A stretch of DNA of 35,890 nt, from assembly GCA_016763695.1 (NCBI GenBank), contig JAESTH010000274.1, positions 1 through 35,890 of the forward strand, in the 5' to 3' direction. Shown here piece after piece: positions 1 to 7,337 of this stretch. This stretch comes from Alcanivoracaceae bacterium (GTDB taxonomy: Bacteria > Pseudomonadota > Gammaproteobacteria > Xanthomonadales > Marinicellaceae). Positions within the stretch are counted from its first letter, which is position 1, and each line of letters starts with the position of its first letter. The translations under genes and the position numbers were made by a program. The notes beneath the pieces are model-generated. The model was not told where the DNA came from. It searched no databases and worked only from the letters and a program-made list of their open reading frames with translations.

Positions 1-917
1 CCAACTATATTGATTTGACCCGCATCAGCCATATCAGCCAGTACTTTGGCCATTTCTTCTGGGCTTTCATCGTATTCTCCCAATTCGTTAGGCAAGCCTG
101 CATTGGGATGCACACTAACAAAACACTCGCAAATATGAGATAACTCATGTATATATGGGCGCAATTCATCGGCACCAAGTGCGCAGTTTAGGCCGATTGA
201 AAGCGGTTTGATGTGCCGTATCGAGTTATAGAAAGCTTCATTGGTTTGTCCAGATAAAGTTCGGCCACTGGCATCGACAATGGTGCCTGATATCATTATT
301 GGGATGTCCATATCAGCTCTTTGTTCTAACACTTCGCTAATGGCAAACAGAGCCGCCTTACAGTTGAGTGTATCAAATATGGTTTCAACCATTAATATAT
401 CGGCACCGCCATCTAACAGTCCATTAGCTGACTCTATATAGTTATCTACAAGTTCCTGAAAGTTTACGTTTCTAAACCCTGGGCGATTAATATCTGGAGA
501 TATTGAAGCGGTACGATTAGTTGGGCCCAATACACCAATGACAAAGCGTGGTTTATCATCGGTTGTAAATTCGACACAGGCCTGTTTGGCTAGTTTTGCT
601 GATTGTAAGTTAATTTCATAATTCATCTCTTCCATACCATAATCGGCTTGAGCGATTCTGGTGGAATTAAAAGTATTGGTCTCCAGCAAATCAGAACCAG
701 CTTGCAAATTTTGTCTATGAATATTTAAAATAGCTAGTGGTTGCGTTAATGATAATAAGTCATTATCACCTTTCAATGGCATCTCATGATCTAGAAATAA
801 CTCACCCCTAAAATCACTTTCGGTGAATTTGAGTGCCTGAATCGTGGTGCCCATAGCAGAATCCAATATAAGAATTCTTTGTTTAATCAATGCTGTTAAT
901 TGTTGTTTTATATTCAT
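1..917 (-). CDS. metH: Methionine synthase, homocysteine-binding domain (5' part; runs off the left edge)
   Basis: About 305 codons read in one uninterrupted frame from an ATG at 917 down to the window edge. The protein begins [13 protein letters not shown] and then shows [11 protein letters not shown], the usual start of the MetH homocysteine S-methyltransferase domain. [34 protein letters not shown] and [17 protein letters not shown] follow; the last holds the first zinc-binding cysteine. The second zinc motif (GGCCG) would lie just past the edge. The enzyme methylates homocysteine to methionine using cobalamin and methyl-tetrahydrofolate. The start is 13 nt after the stop of the ArsR-methyltransferase gene, so the two are probably cotranscribed. 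Some Xanthomonadales split MetH into two polypeptides; the window cannot show whether this one is full length. Confidence 0.93.
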   Translation of the reverse strand, partial: MNIKQQLTALIKQRILILDSAMGTTIQALKFTESDFRGELFLDHEMPLKGDNDLLSLTQPLAILNIHRQNLQAGSDLLETNTFNSTRIAQADYGMEEMNYEINLQSAKLAKQACVEFTTDDKPRFVIGVLGPTNRTASISPDINRPGFRNVNFQELVDNYIESANGLLDGGADILMVETIFDTLNCKAALFAISEVLEQRADMDIPIMISGTIVDASGRTLSGQTNEAFYNSIRHIKPLSIGLNCALGADELRPYIHELSHICECFVSVHPNAGLPNELGEYDESPEEMAKVLADMADAGQINIV

Positions 918-930
918 TTTCTATTGTGTG

Positions 931-1854
931 CTATTTTTTTATTGCTTCTAAGGTAATCACTTCAAAGTGCGGTTTACGGTTTTCCTTTGAGGTCACTCTA
1001 CTTTGAATATTGGTTAATCCTGCTTTTTTTGCCATTTTTTGTAGGGTGCTAGGTGTGAAGCCGTTGTTAACATGACCAAAATCTTTAACAATATCCGTAT
1101 GTGAATGTTTGTTTAAGGTTGAAATCAATAATTTGCCTTGTGGTTTTAAATATTTACAAGCCTGTAAAATAGCATCTTCTGCATGCTGGGAGTAGGTGAG
1201 AACATGTAATAAAAAGATGGTATCAAAACGCTGATCAGTCAAATTAAGTTGGTGCATATCAGCCACTTTATAGGAAATATTTCCGGCCTGTTTTAAGCGT
1301 CTTCTCGCCGCATTAATAACCAGTTCGCTGCTATCAATGCAGGTATAAGTATGAGCTCTTTGATGCAATAACTCTGCCAACACACCATCACCTGAGCCTA
1401 TATCCAATACGTCTCCAAGTTCCAATAAATAACTCAGTGCTCTGGTTGTGGCCTCCCAGCTCCTGCCTGGTGAGTATTGACGCTCCATATCACCAGCTAC
1501 AGAATCAACCCAGTTTTTATTTTTGGCACGTGCAGATAATACCAGTTGCAATCTTTTTTCATCCTGAACAACCAGCGAGTCATGCAAGCCTTCATTAAGC
1601 AAAGTCTTCCATATGCTTTGATAATGCTCGTTAATAATATTGGTATTTAATCGATAATAAGTAGACACGCCATCTTTTCTACCCAAAACAAAGCGCTGTT
1701 CTTTCAGTTTTGCCAAATGAGTTGATATACGTGGTTGCGCTAATTGTAGCGTGCTGGATAATTCCGCCACAGTCAGCTCATGTTCTTTGAGTAACAACAG
1801 TAGTCTTAAACGTGTTTCATCTGCCAGTAATTTAAATACCAATGCAATATTCAT
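931..1854 (-). CDS. ArsR-type regulator fused to a SAM-dependent methyltransferase
   Basis: 307 aa. Residues about 1-75 form an ArsR winged helix: LADETRLRLLLLLKEHELTV, then AELSSTLQLAQPRISTHLAK as the recognition region, then a wing ending GVSTYYRLN. Residues about 130-300 are a class I methyltransferase, with motif I at VLDIGSGDGVLAELL and a conserved acidic residue in YTCIDSSE. No ArsR metal-binding cysteine motif (ELCVCDL type) is visible, so metal sensing is unlikely. Such fusions are common directly upstream of metH in proteobacteria, and regulation of methionine or SAM metabolism is the natural guess, with SAM or SAH as possible ligand (inference). The gene follows a good promoter (TTGACC-16-TACAAT) and is 13 nt upstream of metH. 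Confidence 0.88.
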   Translation of the reverse strand: MNIALVFKLLADETRLRLLLLLKEHELTVAELSSTLQLAQPRISTHLAKLKEQRFVLGRKDGVSTYYRLNTNIINEHYQSIWKTLLNEGLHDSLVVQDEKRLQLVLSARAKNKNWVDSVAGDMERQYSPGRSWEATTRALSYLLELGDVLDIGSGDGVLAELLHQRAHTYTCIDSSELVINAARRRLKQAGNISYKVADMHQLNLTDQRFDTIFLLHVLTYSQHAEDAILQACKYLKPQGKLLISTLNKHSHTDIVKDFGHVNNGFTPSTLQKMAKKAGLTNIQSRVTSKENRKPHFEVITLEAIKK

Positions 1855-1883
1855 CTTTATATCTTGATTTAGAGATGAATGAT

Positions 1884-1911
1884 ATTGTAGCGTAGATTAT
1901 ATCTGGGTCAA
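1884..1911 (-). promoter_or_regulatory. Putative sigma70 promoter of the ArsR-methyltransferase/metH operon
   Basis: Read on the minus strand: -35 TTGACC (1906-1911), a 16-nt spacer, -10 TACAAT (1884-1889). The transcript would start near 1877, about 23 nt before the ATG at 1854. The spacer contains GATATAATC, a second possible -10. No experiment supports it; the call rests on hexamer match and position. Confidence 0.55.
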
Positions 1912-1981
1912 GCTATAAATAAATTATGAATTATAAATAATGAAATATTAATGAAAGACTCACGAACAAGCCCCCTAGTAA

Positions 1982-2033
1982 CTGCCCACCCTTGGGGTTA
2001 TTACCGTGAAGATGGCAATAACGGGGTGAGCAG
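1982..2033 (-). other. Compound hairpin between the DUF6986 gene and the ArsR gene
   Basis: On the minus strand CTGCTCACCC pairs with GGGTGGGCAG (10 bp, one G-U). Inside it GTTATTGCC pairs with GGTAATAAC (9 bp, one G-U) around an 8-nt loop. The two stems are separated by a 1-nt/5-nt internal loop. It begins 13 nt after the DUF6986 stop codon and lies upstream of the predicted ArsR-gene promoter, so it is more likely a 3'-end structure or a dispersed repeat than a leader riboswitch. No U-run follows, so it is not a standard intrinsic terminator. Confidence 0.6.
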
Positions 2034-2046
2034 ATACATTTATCAC

Positions 2047-3342
2047 TTAAGTTGTTCTATTTGCGACTATTTTCACAAATGACTTGGTTCTGACTTCTGC
2101 TAAAGACAGGCCTGTGGCTTCAATTTCGGTTTCGGTAATTGCACCACAATTAAGTGCCCGTAGGAAAAAGTTAAGCAAGCCCTGGCCAGTGGCTGCATCA
2201 TCAAAAACATCTCCAACTAATGTGGCTTGTGCAGCTTTATCTATAAAGTTTTTCAGCCTTATTGATGCTTGTTCCAGACTTTGTAGGAAAAAAGTATAAC
2301 AGGCTGCGTAACGAATGGGAATTTGTGCAGGGTTTAAATCCCAACCTTGATAATAGCCCATTCCTAATGAATGAATGATGTCATCATAGCTTAATTTCCA
2401 GGCATTATGAACAGTTTGCATATCACCAATTGGCATAACGCTGGTTGCACCATTTGATAACCAGACACCTGTTCCGCCAAAGGTAAGTTTCATCATTTGT
2501 AAGGCAAAATCACAAGCTGGGTGCCGCACCTGCTGGTGAGCAGCAGTGATATCAAAACTGGCAGTATAATCATAGGTTCCAAAATGGGCACCACGACATC
2601 GACCCTTAGCCGCTTTATAAATTAACGGCATATGACTGACGCCATTTTGACTGAGAAGAGCCTGGGTTGTTTCAATCATTATTTCAATTTTTAAACTGCT
2701 ATTTTCCAAGCCCAATTGTTCTTCCATATGATCCAATAACTGTACAAAGGCGGTAACCTGTTCTGGTATGTTGACTTTTGGTAAGGTGATAACAAAATTT
2801 TCTGGCACTTCACCATTGTTTGCCTTGATTAATGTTGATACAAAGATATCTAGTGTTCTGGCACTGCGAATTTTCAACTCTTCATTAAATGGCTTAATAC
2901 GAATGCCCATATAAGGGGCTGCAATACCCTGTTTTAAAGCGGCTGCAAATTCTTTGGCGGTAAATTCAGCTGTTGTGTCTTCCTCATCATCAGGGCGATT
3001 ACCATAACCGTCTTCAAAGTCAATTCTAAAATCTTCTACTGCACACTTTTCTAATTTGGCAGTCACACGTTGATGAACCTGTTGCCATAAATTTTTATCG
3101 CCAGGTAAATCCAGAGCTTTTGCCAGGGTGTTGGCATCTGCTGCGTATTTATTAAATGCTTTCAGTGCTAATTCGCCGATTTTTTTGGTAGTACCCGCTT
3201 TGTATAATTGTGCACCACCATATAGTGTATGTACTGGTTGTTGCTGTTCACCATCACCTGGGTAATGTTGAACGAATTTTGTATTGGCTGTTTCTAACTC
3301 TTTAAAAATGGAATTGAGTGTATTTTCTTTAATGATGTGCAT
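2047..3342 (-). CDS. DUF6986 family protein, HpcH/HpaI aldolase/CitE-like lyase fold
   Basis: 431 aa, cytosolic, no signal peptide. The family is recognisable from VHTLYGGAQLYKAGTTKKIG near the N-terminus, RIDFEDGYGNRPDDEEDT (about 106-123, an acidic segment placed where CitE/HpcH lyases bind Mg2+), IRIKPF, IEIMIETTQALL, GAHFGTYDYTASFDI, HPACDFALQMMKL, and MGYYQGWDLNPAQIPIRYAA toward the C-terminus. Actinobacterial relatives are sometimes labelled phosphoenolpyruvate kinase/aldolase, but I know of no established reaction. A C-C lyase or condensing enzyme acting on a small oxo-acid is a fold-based inference. It is not malate synthase A or G by sequence. It has its own promoter and a perfect palindrome upstream. 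Its neighbourhood with uraH raises the possibility of a role in purine/ureide or glyoxylate metabolism, which is speculation. Confidence 0.8.
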   Translation of the reverse strand: MHIIKENTLNSIFKELETANTKFVQHYPGDGEQQQPVHTLYGGAQLYKAGTTKKIGELALKAFNKYAADANTLAKALDLPGDKNLWQQVHQRVTAKLEKCAVEDFRIDFEDGYGNRPDDEEDTTAEFTAKEFAAALKQGIAAPYMGIRIKPFNEELKIRSARTLDIFVSTLIKANNGEVPENFVITLPKVNIPEQVTAFVQLLDHMEEQLGLENSSLKIEIMIETTQALLSQNGVSHMPLIYKAAKGRCRGAHFGTYDYTASFDITAAHQQVRHPACDFALQMMKLTFGGTGVWLSNGATSVMPIGDMQTVHNAWKLSYDDIIHSLGMGYYQGWDLNPAQIPIRYAACYTFFLQSLEQASIRLKNFIDKAAQATLVGDVFDDAATGQGLLNFFLRALNCGAITETEIEATGLSLAEVRTKSFVKIVANRTT

Positions 3343-3358
3343 TGATGTTTCTCTGATA

Positions 3359-3364
3359 ATTATA
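3359..3364 (-). promoter_or_regulatory. Candidate -10 element of the DUF6986 gene
   Basis: On the minus strand this is TATAAT, 16 nt upstream of the ATG at 3342. No convincing -35 sits 16-18 nt further upstream, so expression may need an activator. The palindrome at 3402-3415 lies at a distance suited to that. Confidence 0.4.
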
Positions 3365-3401
3365 TTGTTTATTAGTATCTATGAAGTTTACAATTTGCAG
3401 C

Positions 3402-3415
3402 GATTGCATGCAATC
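3402..3415. promoter_or_regulatory. Perfect 14-bp palindrome, candidate operator
   Basis: GATTGCATGCAATC is its own reverse complement, flanked by looser CAATT/AATTG arms. It sits 60-73 nt upstream of the DUF6986 start codon and about 38-56 bp upstream of the -10 candidate, where activators of the LysR, GntR or TetR-like classes often bind. The cognate regulator is not evident in the window. Confidence 0.45.
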
Positions 3416-3439
3416 AATTGTTGATGGTGATCTTTAAAA

Positions 3440-4108
3440 TCAGTCAACTAAAGGGTTGCTAGTCGGGCAATAATGAGCCATTCGACCCAAAGTTTGACAA
3501 TAATTTAATGATCCACGGGTTTTGACAACATCGTCTATGGGAGCCAGGCTTAAATAGCCAGCCACACCTTTTAATACTTTCATTGCAACGGGTGTATAAT
3601 TTGTTACATCTACGCCTAATTTATCATTATCAAGAATAAATAATGGCTTGGATTCAGGTTTTATAATCTGTTTAAACTTAAAATCATTGGGGTCACCAGT
3701 AGCAGCTTGAAAATCTTTATCAACCTTAAAGAGTTTCTGAGTACCTTGCATTGAATTGAGAATCACTCCAACATTTGGTAGTGTGTTTTTTTCTTTGATG
3801 GGTTTTTGCTGTGTGGTTTGAATTGTAGCCGTAATGGTTTTTTGTATAGGTTTTGGTGTTTCAGCCACAACAGGGACAGGATCAGGCTTGAGCAGATCTT
3901 GTTTAACAATTTCTGGTTCTGTTGTTTCTGGCATTGTTTTGAGCAATTGTACAGCAAGTGAAACCTCATCTTTTGGAAAGCTGAAGTCTTGCTGATAAGG
4001 AATGAGTAGTAATAATAACGTTATTACAACAGAAACAAAAAATGATATTAATTGCCTTGTTTTGAAATTATTATTTTGCCAGTTAAACTCTGACCAGGTT
4101 GTTTCCAT
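3440..4108 (-). CDS. Hypothetical membrane-anchored protein with Pro/Lys/Glu-rich linker
   Basis: 222 aa. A short cytosolic N-terminus (METTWSEFNWQNNNFKTRQ) is followed by one hydrophobic helix, LISFFVSVVITLLLLLIPY (about 20-38), making an N-in, C-out inner-membrane protein likely. Residues about 50-110 are a low-complexity linker rich in P, K, E, T and Q. The C-terminal part (about 110-222) is soluble with two cysteines (YCQTLGRMAHYC) and could form a periplasmic domain with a disulfide. The layout recalls TonB, but I see no TonB C-terminal motif and no ExbB/ExbD nearby. I do not recognise the family. It starts next to the MITE-like element and reads toward the DUF6986 gene, 97 nt away. Confidence 0.7.
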   Translation of the reverse strand: METTWSEFNWQNNNFKTRQLISFFVSVVITLLLLLIPYQQDFSFPKDEVSLAVQLLKTMPETTEPEIVKQDLLKPDPVPVVAETPKPIQKTITATIQTTQQKPIKEKNTLPNVGVILNSMQGTQKLFKVDKDFQAATGDPNDFKFKQIIKPESKPLFILDNDKLGVDVTNYTPVAMKVLKGVAGYLSLAPIDDVVKTRGSLNYCQTLGRMAHYCPTSNPLVD

Positions 4109-4199
4109 GTATGTTTATTTTTTAAATAAAGAATCAGTATATGATAACAAGCTGCTTGTTAAAGCTACGTTAATTGAGGAACATTCATCTGAATTTAAC

Positions 4200-4319
4200 T
4201 AGTGTCTGACCGAGAAAGGAATCTTAGCGCGGGAAAGTCTGGTTTGAAGAAAATAATGGGCTGTTTTGGTCAAATCCAGTTTTTCAGTAGTAGATTCCCT
4301 CTTTCTCGATCAAGCACTA
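4200..4319. mobile_element. MITE-like palindromic element with TA ends
   Basis: About 120 bp. The left end reads TAGTGTCTGACCGAGAAAG (4200-4218), then GAATCT. The reverse complement of the right end reads TAGTGCTTGATCGAGAAAG, then AGG and GAATCT. The ends differ at three positions plus a 3-nt gap. Looser pairing continues inward (CTGGTTTGA against CTGGATTTGA), so nearly the whole element can fold into one hairpin. It carries no ORF. TA at both outer ends fits a TA target duplication, as in IS630/Tc1-like transposition (inference). Its right end supplies the TAG stop codon of uraH, and as a hairpin it may also help end that transcript. Confidence 0.55.
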
Positions 4320-4643
4320 ACTGCCTCGATAAGTTGAAAAACTAAAAGGGCTAAGTAGTAGTGGTACGTGATAATGCTGTTGAGGGTTTTCAATAGTAAA
4401 ATTAATGGTCACACAGGGGAAAAAACCTTTACCCTGATGGTAGCTATTGGTGGCAAAAGTGATACGATATTCTCCAGCTTGTGCATCACCTTTCATCCAA
4501 TCCATAATTCGACCATCTGTATCAGTAGTGCCTTTGGCAATTTGCTGCCAGCTTCCGGCGTCTAAATATTCTAATGTTACGGCTATATCGGCAGCAGGAC
4601 AACCTTTGGCTGTATCAAGTACGTGTGTTGTTATTGGACTCAT
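4317..4643 (-). CDS. uraH: 5-hydroxyisourate hydrolase (transthyretin-like)
   Basis: 108 aa, normal for the family. It begins MSPITTHVLDTAKGCPA with the conserved N-terminal His (THVLD), has an Arg in TDGRIMDW, and ends HYHVPLLLSPFSFSTYRGS with the diagnostic YRGS C-terminus. The enzyme converts 5-hydroxyisourate, the product of urate oxidation, to OHCU in the cytosol. No urate oxidase, OHCU decarboxylase or allantoin gene is in the window, so it stands alone here. It has its own promoter just after the lpd terminator. Its TAG stop overlaps the end of the MITE-like element without damaging the C-terminus. Confidence 0.92.
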   Translation of the reverse strand: MSPITTHVLDTAKGCPAADIAVTLEYLDAGSWQQIAKGTTDTDGRIMDWMKGDAQAGEYRITFATNSYHQGKGFFPCVTINFTIENPQQHYHVPLLLSPFSFSTYRGS

Positions 4644-4663
4644 TTAAATTTTCTCTCTATCTG

Positions 4664-4692
4664 TAGATATTTTGAGGATTATTAAGTATCAA
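4664..4692 (-). promoter_or_regulatory. Putative sigma70 promoter of uraH
   Basis: Minus strand: -35 TTGATA (4687-4692), 17-nt spacer, -10 TATCTA (4664-4669). It lies between the lpd terminator (ends 4699) and the uraH ATG (4643), so uraH is probably transcribed independently of the sucAB-lpd operon. Confidence 0.55.
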
Positions 4693-4698
4693 TACTTT

Positions 4699-4725
4699 AA
4701 AAAGGGTAAACCTGATGGTTTACCC
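4699..4725 (-). terminator. Intrinsic terminator of the sucA-sucB-lpd operon
   Basis: On the minus strand, GGGTAAACC-ATCA-GGTTTACCC makes a perfect 9-bp stem with a 4-nt loop, followed directly by TTTTT (4699-4703). It lies 21 nt past the lpd stop codon. Confidence 0.9.
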
Positions 4726-4745
4726 GTAAAAATAATAAATTGCCA

Positions 4746-6167
4746 TCAATTCATCTTGTGAATAGCACGTTTATCAACACTCAATGCTGCCTCATGAACC
4801 GCTTCAGATAGTGTTGGATGTGCATGGATAATTCGAGCCAGATCTTCAGCACAACCCTGAAATTCCATAGTGACCACACACTCAGCAATCAACTCAGAGG
4901 CGTTGGCGCCAATAATATGTGCACCGAGTAAAGTATCAGTCTCTTTGTCTGCCAATAACTTAACCATGCCTTCAGGCTGGTTCATGGCTACGGCTCTACC
5001 AATGGCTGCGAATGGGAATGTGCCAACATTGTAAGCTATGCCTTCATCTTTTAACTGTTGTTCGGTTTTACCTACCCATGAAATTTCTGGTTCGGTATAG
5101 ATGACCCAGGGTACAGTATTAAAATCAATATGACCATGTTGTCCAGCAATGCGTTCGGCCACAGCTATGCCTTCTTCAGAAGCTTTGTGTGCCAGCATTG
5201 GGCCACGTACCACATCACCAATTGCCCAAATATTGGCCGCAGTGGTTTGGCACAGATCATTCACCTGGATAAGACCGCGGTCAGTGAGTTCTACGCCACA
5301 ATTGGCATCTAATAAACCGTTGGTTTGTGCTTTTCTACCCACAGCAACCAATAATTTATCGAATATTTCGGTAGCCTGTTCGCCATTTTTTTCAAAAGTG
5401 ACTTCAACTTGGTTGTCGATAATTTTAGCAGCTTTCACGAAGGTTTTCAGGCGGATATCCATTTTTTGCTTTTTGAACTCTCGGCCTGCCACTTTGGCAA
5501 TATCGCTATCAGCCGCTGCCAGTAATGAGTCCATGGCTTCAAAAATGACAATCTCAGAACCCAAACGACCCCAAACACTGGCCATTTCCAAGCCAATAAC
5601 GCCAGCACCAATGATGCCTAATTTTTTTGGTGTTTCTTCTATATTCAATGCGCCTTCATTATCAACGATTAATTTGTTGTCAATTTCTACATTGGGAATG
5701 GAGAAGGGCACAGAACCCGTGGCGATAATAATATTTTTAGCCGTAACGGTTTTTACTTTATCTCCCTGAGTTAGTTTAACCTGATTATTGCCCACCAAAG
5801 TCCCTTTAGCATGAATGGCTTTGACTTTGTTGGCTTTAAATAAGCCGGCGATGCCACCAGTAAATTGTCTAACAATTTTATCCTTACGGGCAATCATGGT
5901 TGTTACATCAATTTGGGCATTATCAAAGCTGATGCCATGATTTTTATAATCATGTAACATGTGAGCATAATTTTTGCTGGAGTCCAGTAAGGCTTTTGAT
6001 GGAATACAGCCCACATTCAGGCAGGTTCCGCCCAATGCAGGTTTGCCATCTTTACCCAGGTTGTTATCTACACACATGGTGCTTAAGCCCAGTTGTGCTG
6101 CACGAATAGCAGCTACATAGCCACCAGGGCCGCCACCAATCACAATTACATCATATTGTTCAGTCAT
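4746..6167 (-). CDS. lpd: Dihydrolipoyl dehydrogenase (E3)
   Basis: 473 aa flavoprotein. FAD-binding GxGxxG appears as IGGGPGGYVAA (10-20), the redox disulfide as GGTCLNVGCIPSK (Cys49/Cys54), a second nucleotide fold as GIIGAGVIGLE, WAIGDVVRGPMLAHKASEEG as the second FAD motif, and HAHPTLSEAVHEAA as the C-terminal His-Glu pair of the partner subunit's active site. It reoxidises dihydrolipoamide on E2 with NAD+. It is the third gene of sucA-sucB-lpd, 9 nt after sucB, and likely serves the 2-oxoglutarate complex; it may also serve pyruvate or branched-chain oxo-acid complexes. Confidence 0.97.
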   Translation of the reverse strand: MTEQYDVIVIGGGPGGYVAAIRAAQLGLSTMCVDNNLGKDGKPALGGTCLNVGCIPSKALLDSSKNYAHMLHDYKNHGISFDNAQIDVTTMIARKDKIVRQFTGGIAGLFKANKVKAIHAKGTLVGNNQVKLTQGDKVKTVTAKNIIIATGSVPFSIPNVEIDNKLIVDNEGALNIEETPKKLGIIGAGVIGLEMASVWGRLGSEIVIFEAMDSLLAAADSDIAKVAGREFKKQKMDIRLKTFVKAAKIIDNQVEVTFEKNGEQATEIFDKLLVAVGRKAQTNGLLDANCGVELTDRGLIQVNDLCQTTAANIWAIGDVVRGPMLAHKASEEGIAVAERIAGQHGHIDFNTVPWVIYTEPEISWVGKTEQQLKDEGIAYNVGTFPFAAIGRAVAMNQPEGMVKLLADKETDTLLGAHIIGANASELIAECVVTMEFQGCAEDLARIIHAHPTLSEAVHEAALSVDKRAIHKMN

Positions 6168-6176
6168 TATTATCTC

Positions 6177-7334
6177 CTAAAGGTTCAGCAACATGCGGGC
6201 AGGATCTTCTAGTGCTTCTTTAACCGCAACTAAAAATAATACTGCATCTTTACCATCAATAATGCGATGATCATAAGTTAAGGCGATATACATCATCGGA
6301 CGTGCAACTATGTCACCATTAACGACTACTGGACGTTGTTTGATGGTGTGCATGCCAAGTATGGCGCTTTGCGGTGAATTTAATATGGGTGTTGACATCA
6401 ATGACCCAAATGATCCACCATTGGTGATGGTAAAAGTACCACCTTGCAGGTCATCCATGGCTAATTTTCCATCTCGAGCTGCGAAGGCGAAATCACGGAT
6501 GCCACCATCAATATCAGCCAGACTCATGGCTGCGGTATTTTTCAATACAGGTACCACTAATCCACGCGGAGAGGCGACAGCTATACCGATATTGTGCATT
6601 TTATGGTAAATAATATCAGTGCCTTCAGTGGCAGCATTGATGATTGGGAATTTTTTTAGGGCTTCTGTGGCAGCTTTAACGAAGAAAGACATCAAGCCCA
6701 GTTTGATTCCGTGCTTTTCGAAGAATTCTTCTTTGTATTTTTTACGGATATCCATCACTGCCTGTAAATCAACTTCATTGAATGAAGTCAACATAGCTGC
6801 AGTTGATTGTGCTTCAATCATGCGATTGGCAACCATTTGGCGTAAACGTGACATTGGCACACGTTCTTCGGTTGGTGTGTTGGCAATAGTCATGGCATCT
6901 GGTTTGGTGATTCTGCCACCACGACCTGTACCTTTGATTTGTGAAGCATCTATGTCATTTTCGCTCATGATCTTACGAGCAGAAGGACTAGCTCCAGTTG
7001 TAGAAACTTGAGTTGCAGAGGTTGATATAGCAGCAGGAGCTGTTGTTGTAACAACGGTTTCAGTTTGTTCTTCAACAGCTGTTTCTGCTGGAGCTTCACC
7101 TTGTTCAAATGAAGCCAATATTTCATCTGACAATACCGTTTCACCTTCACCTTTGATGATTACTTTTAGGTAGCCATCAATAGGGGCTGGGACTTCCAAA
7201 ACGACTTTATCAGTTTCCAGATCAACTAAGTTTTCATCTCTGGCAACAAAGTCTCCAGGTTGTTTGTGCCAGGTTGCAACAGTGGCATCAGCCACTGATT
7301 CCGGTAAAACTGGAACTTTTATTTCAATACTCAT
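6177..7334 (-). CDS. sucB: 2-oxoglutarate dehydrogenase E2, dihydrolipoyl succinyltransferase
   Basis: 385 aa with standard E2 layout. A single lipoyl domain covers residues 1-80, with Lys43 in [11 protein letters not shown] as the lipoylated residue. A flexible Ala/Thr/Glu linker follows (about 80-115), then the peripheral subunit-binding domain ([20 protein letters not shown], about 117-136). The catalytic domain ends in [16 protein letters not shown] with the catalytic His and Asp-Gly. It transfers the succinyl group to CoA. The start is 3 nt after the sucA stop, so translation is probably coupled. Confidence 0.97.
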   Translation of the reverse strand: MSIEIKVPVLPESVADATVATWHKQPGDFVARDENLVDLETDKVVLEVPAPIDGYLKVIIKGEGETVLSDEILASFEQGEAPAETAVEEQTETVVTTTAPAAISTSATQVSTTGASPSARKIMSENDIDASQIKGTGRGGRITKPDAMTIANTPTEERVPMSRLRQMVANRMIEAQSTAAMLTSFNEVDLQAVMDIRKKYKEEFFEKHGIKLGLMSFFVKAATEALKKFPIINAATEGTDIIYHKMHNIGIAVASPRGLVVPVLKNTAAMSLADIDGGIRDFAFAARDGKLAMDDLQGGTFTITNGGSFGSLMSTPILNSPQSAILGMHTIKQRPVVVNGDIVARPMMYIALTYDHRIIDGKDAVLFLVAVKEALEDPARMLLNL

Positions 7335-7337
7335 TTT

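Noticed and set aside
1982-2033. A SAH, SAM or cobalamin riboswitch in front of the ArsR-methyltransferase/metH operon
   Set aside because: The helices do not carry the conserved core motifs of those classes that I know, and the structure lies upstream of the best promoter rather than in the leader.
3440-4108. Annotation as TonB
   Set aside because: The N-terminal layout is similar, but the C-terminal TonB domain motifs and ExbB/ExbD genes are missing.
5149-5769. 206-codon open frame on the plus strand
   Set aside because: It lies entirely opposite lpd, whose motifs are unambiguous; no ribosome-binding site or recognisable domain.
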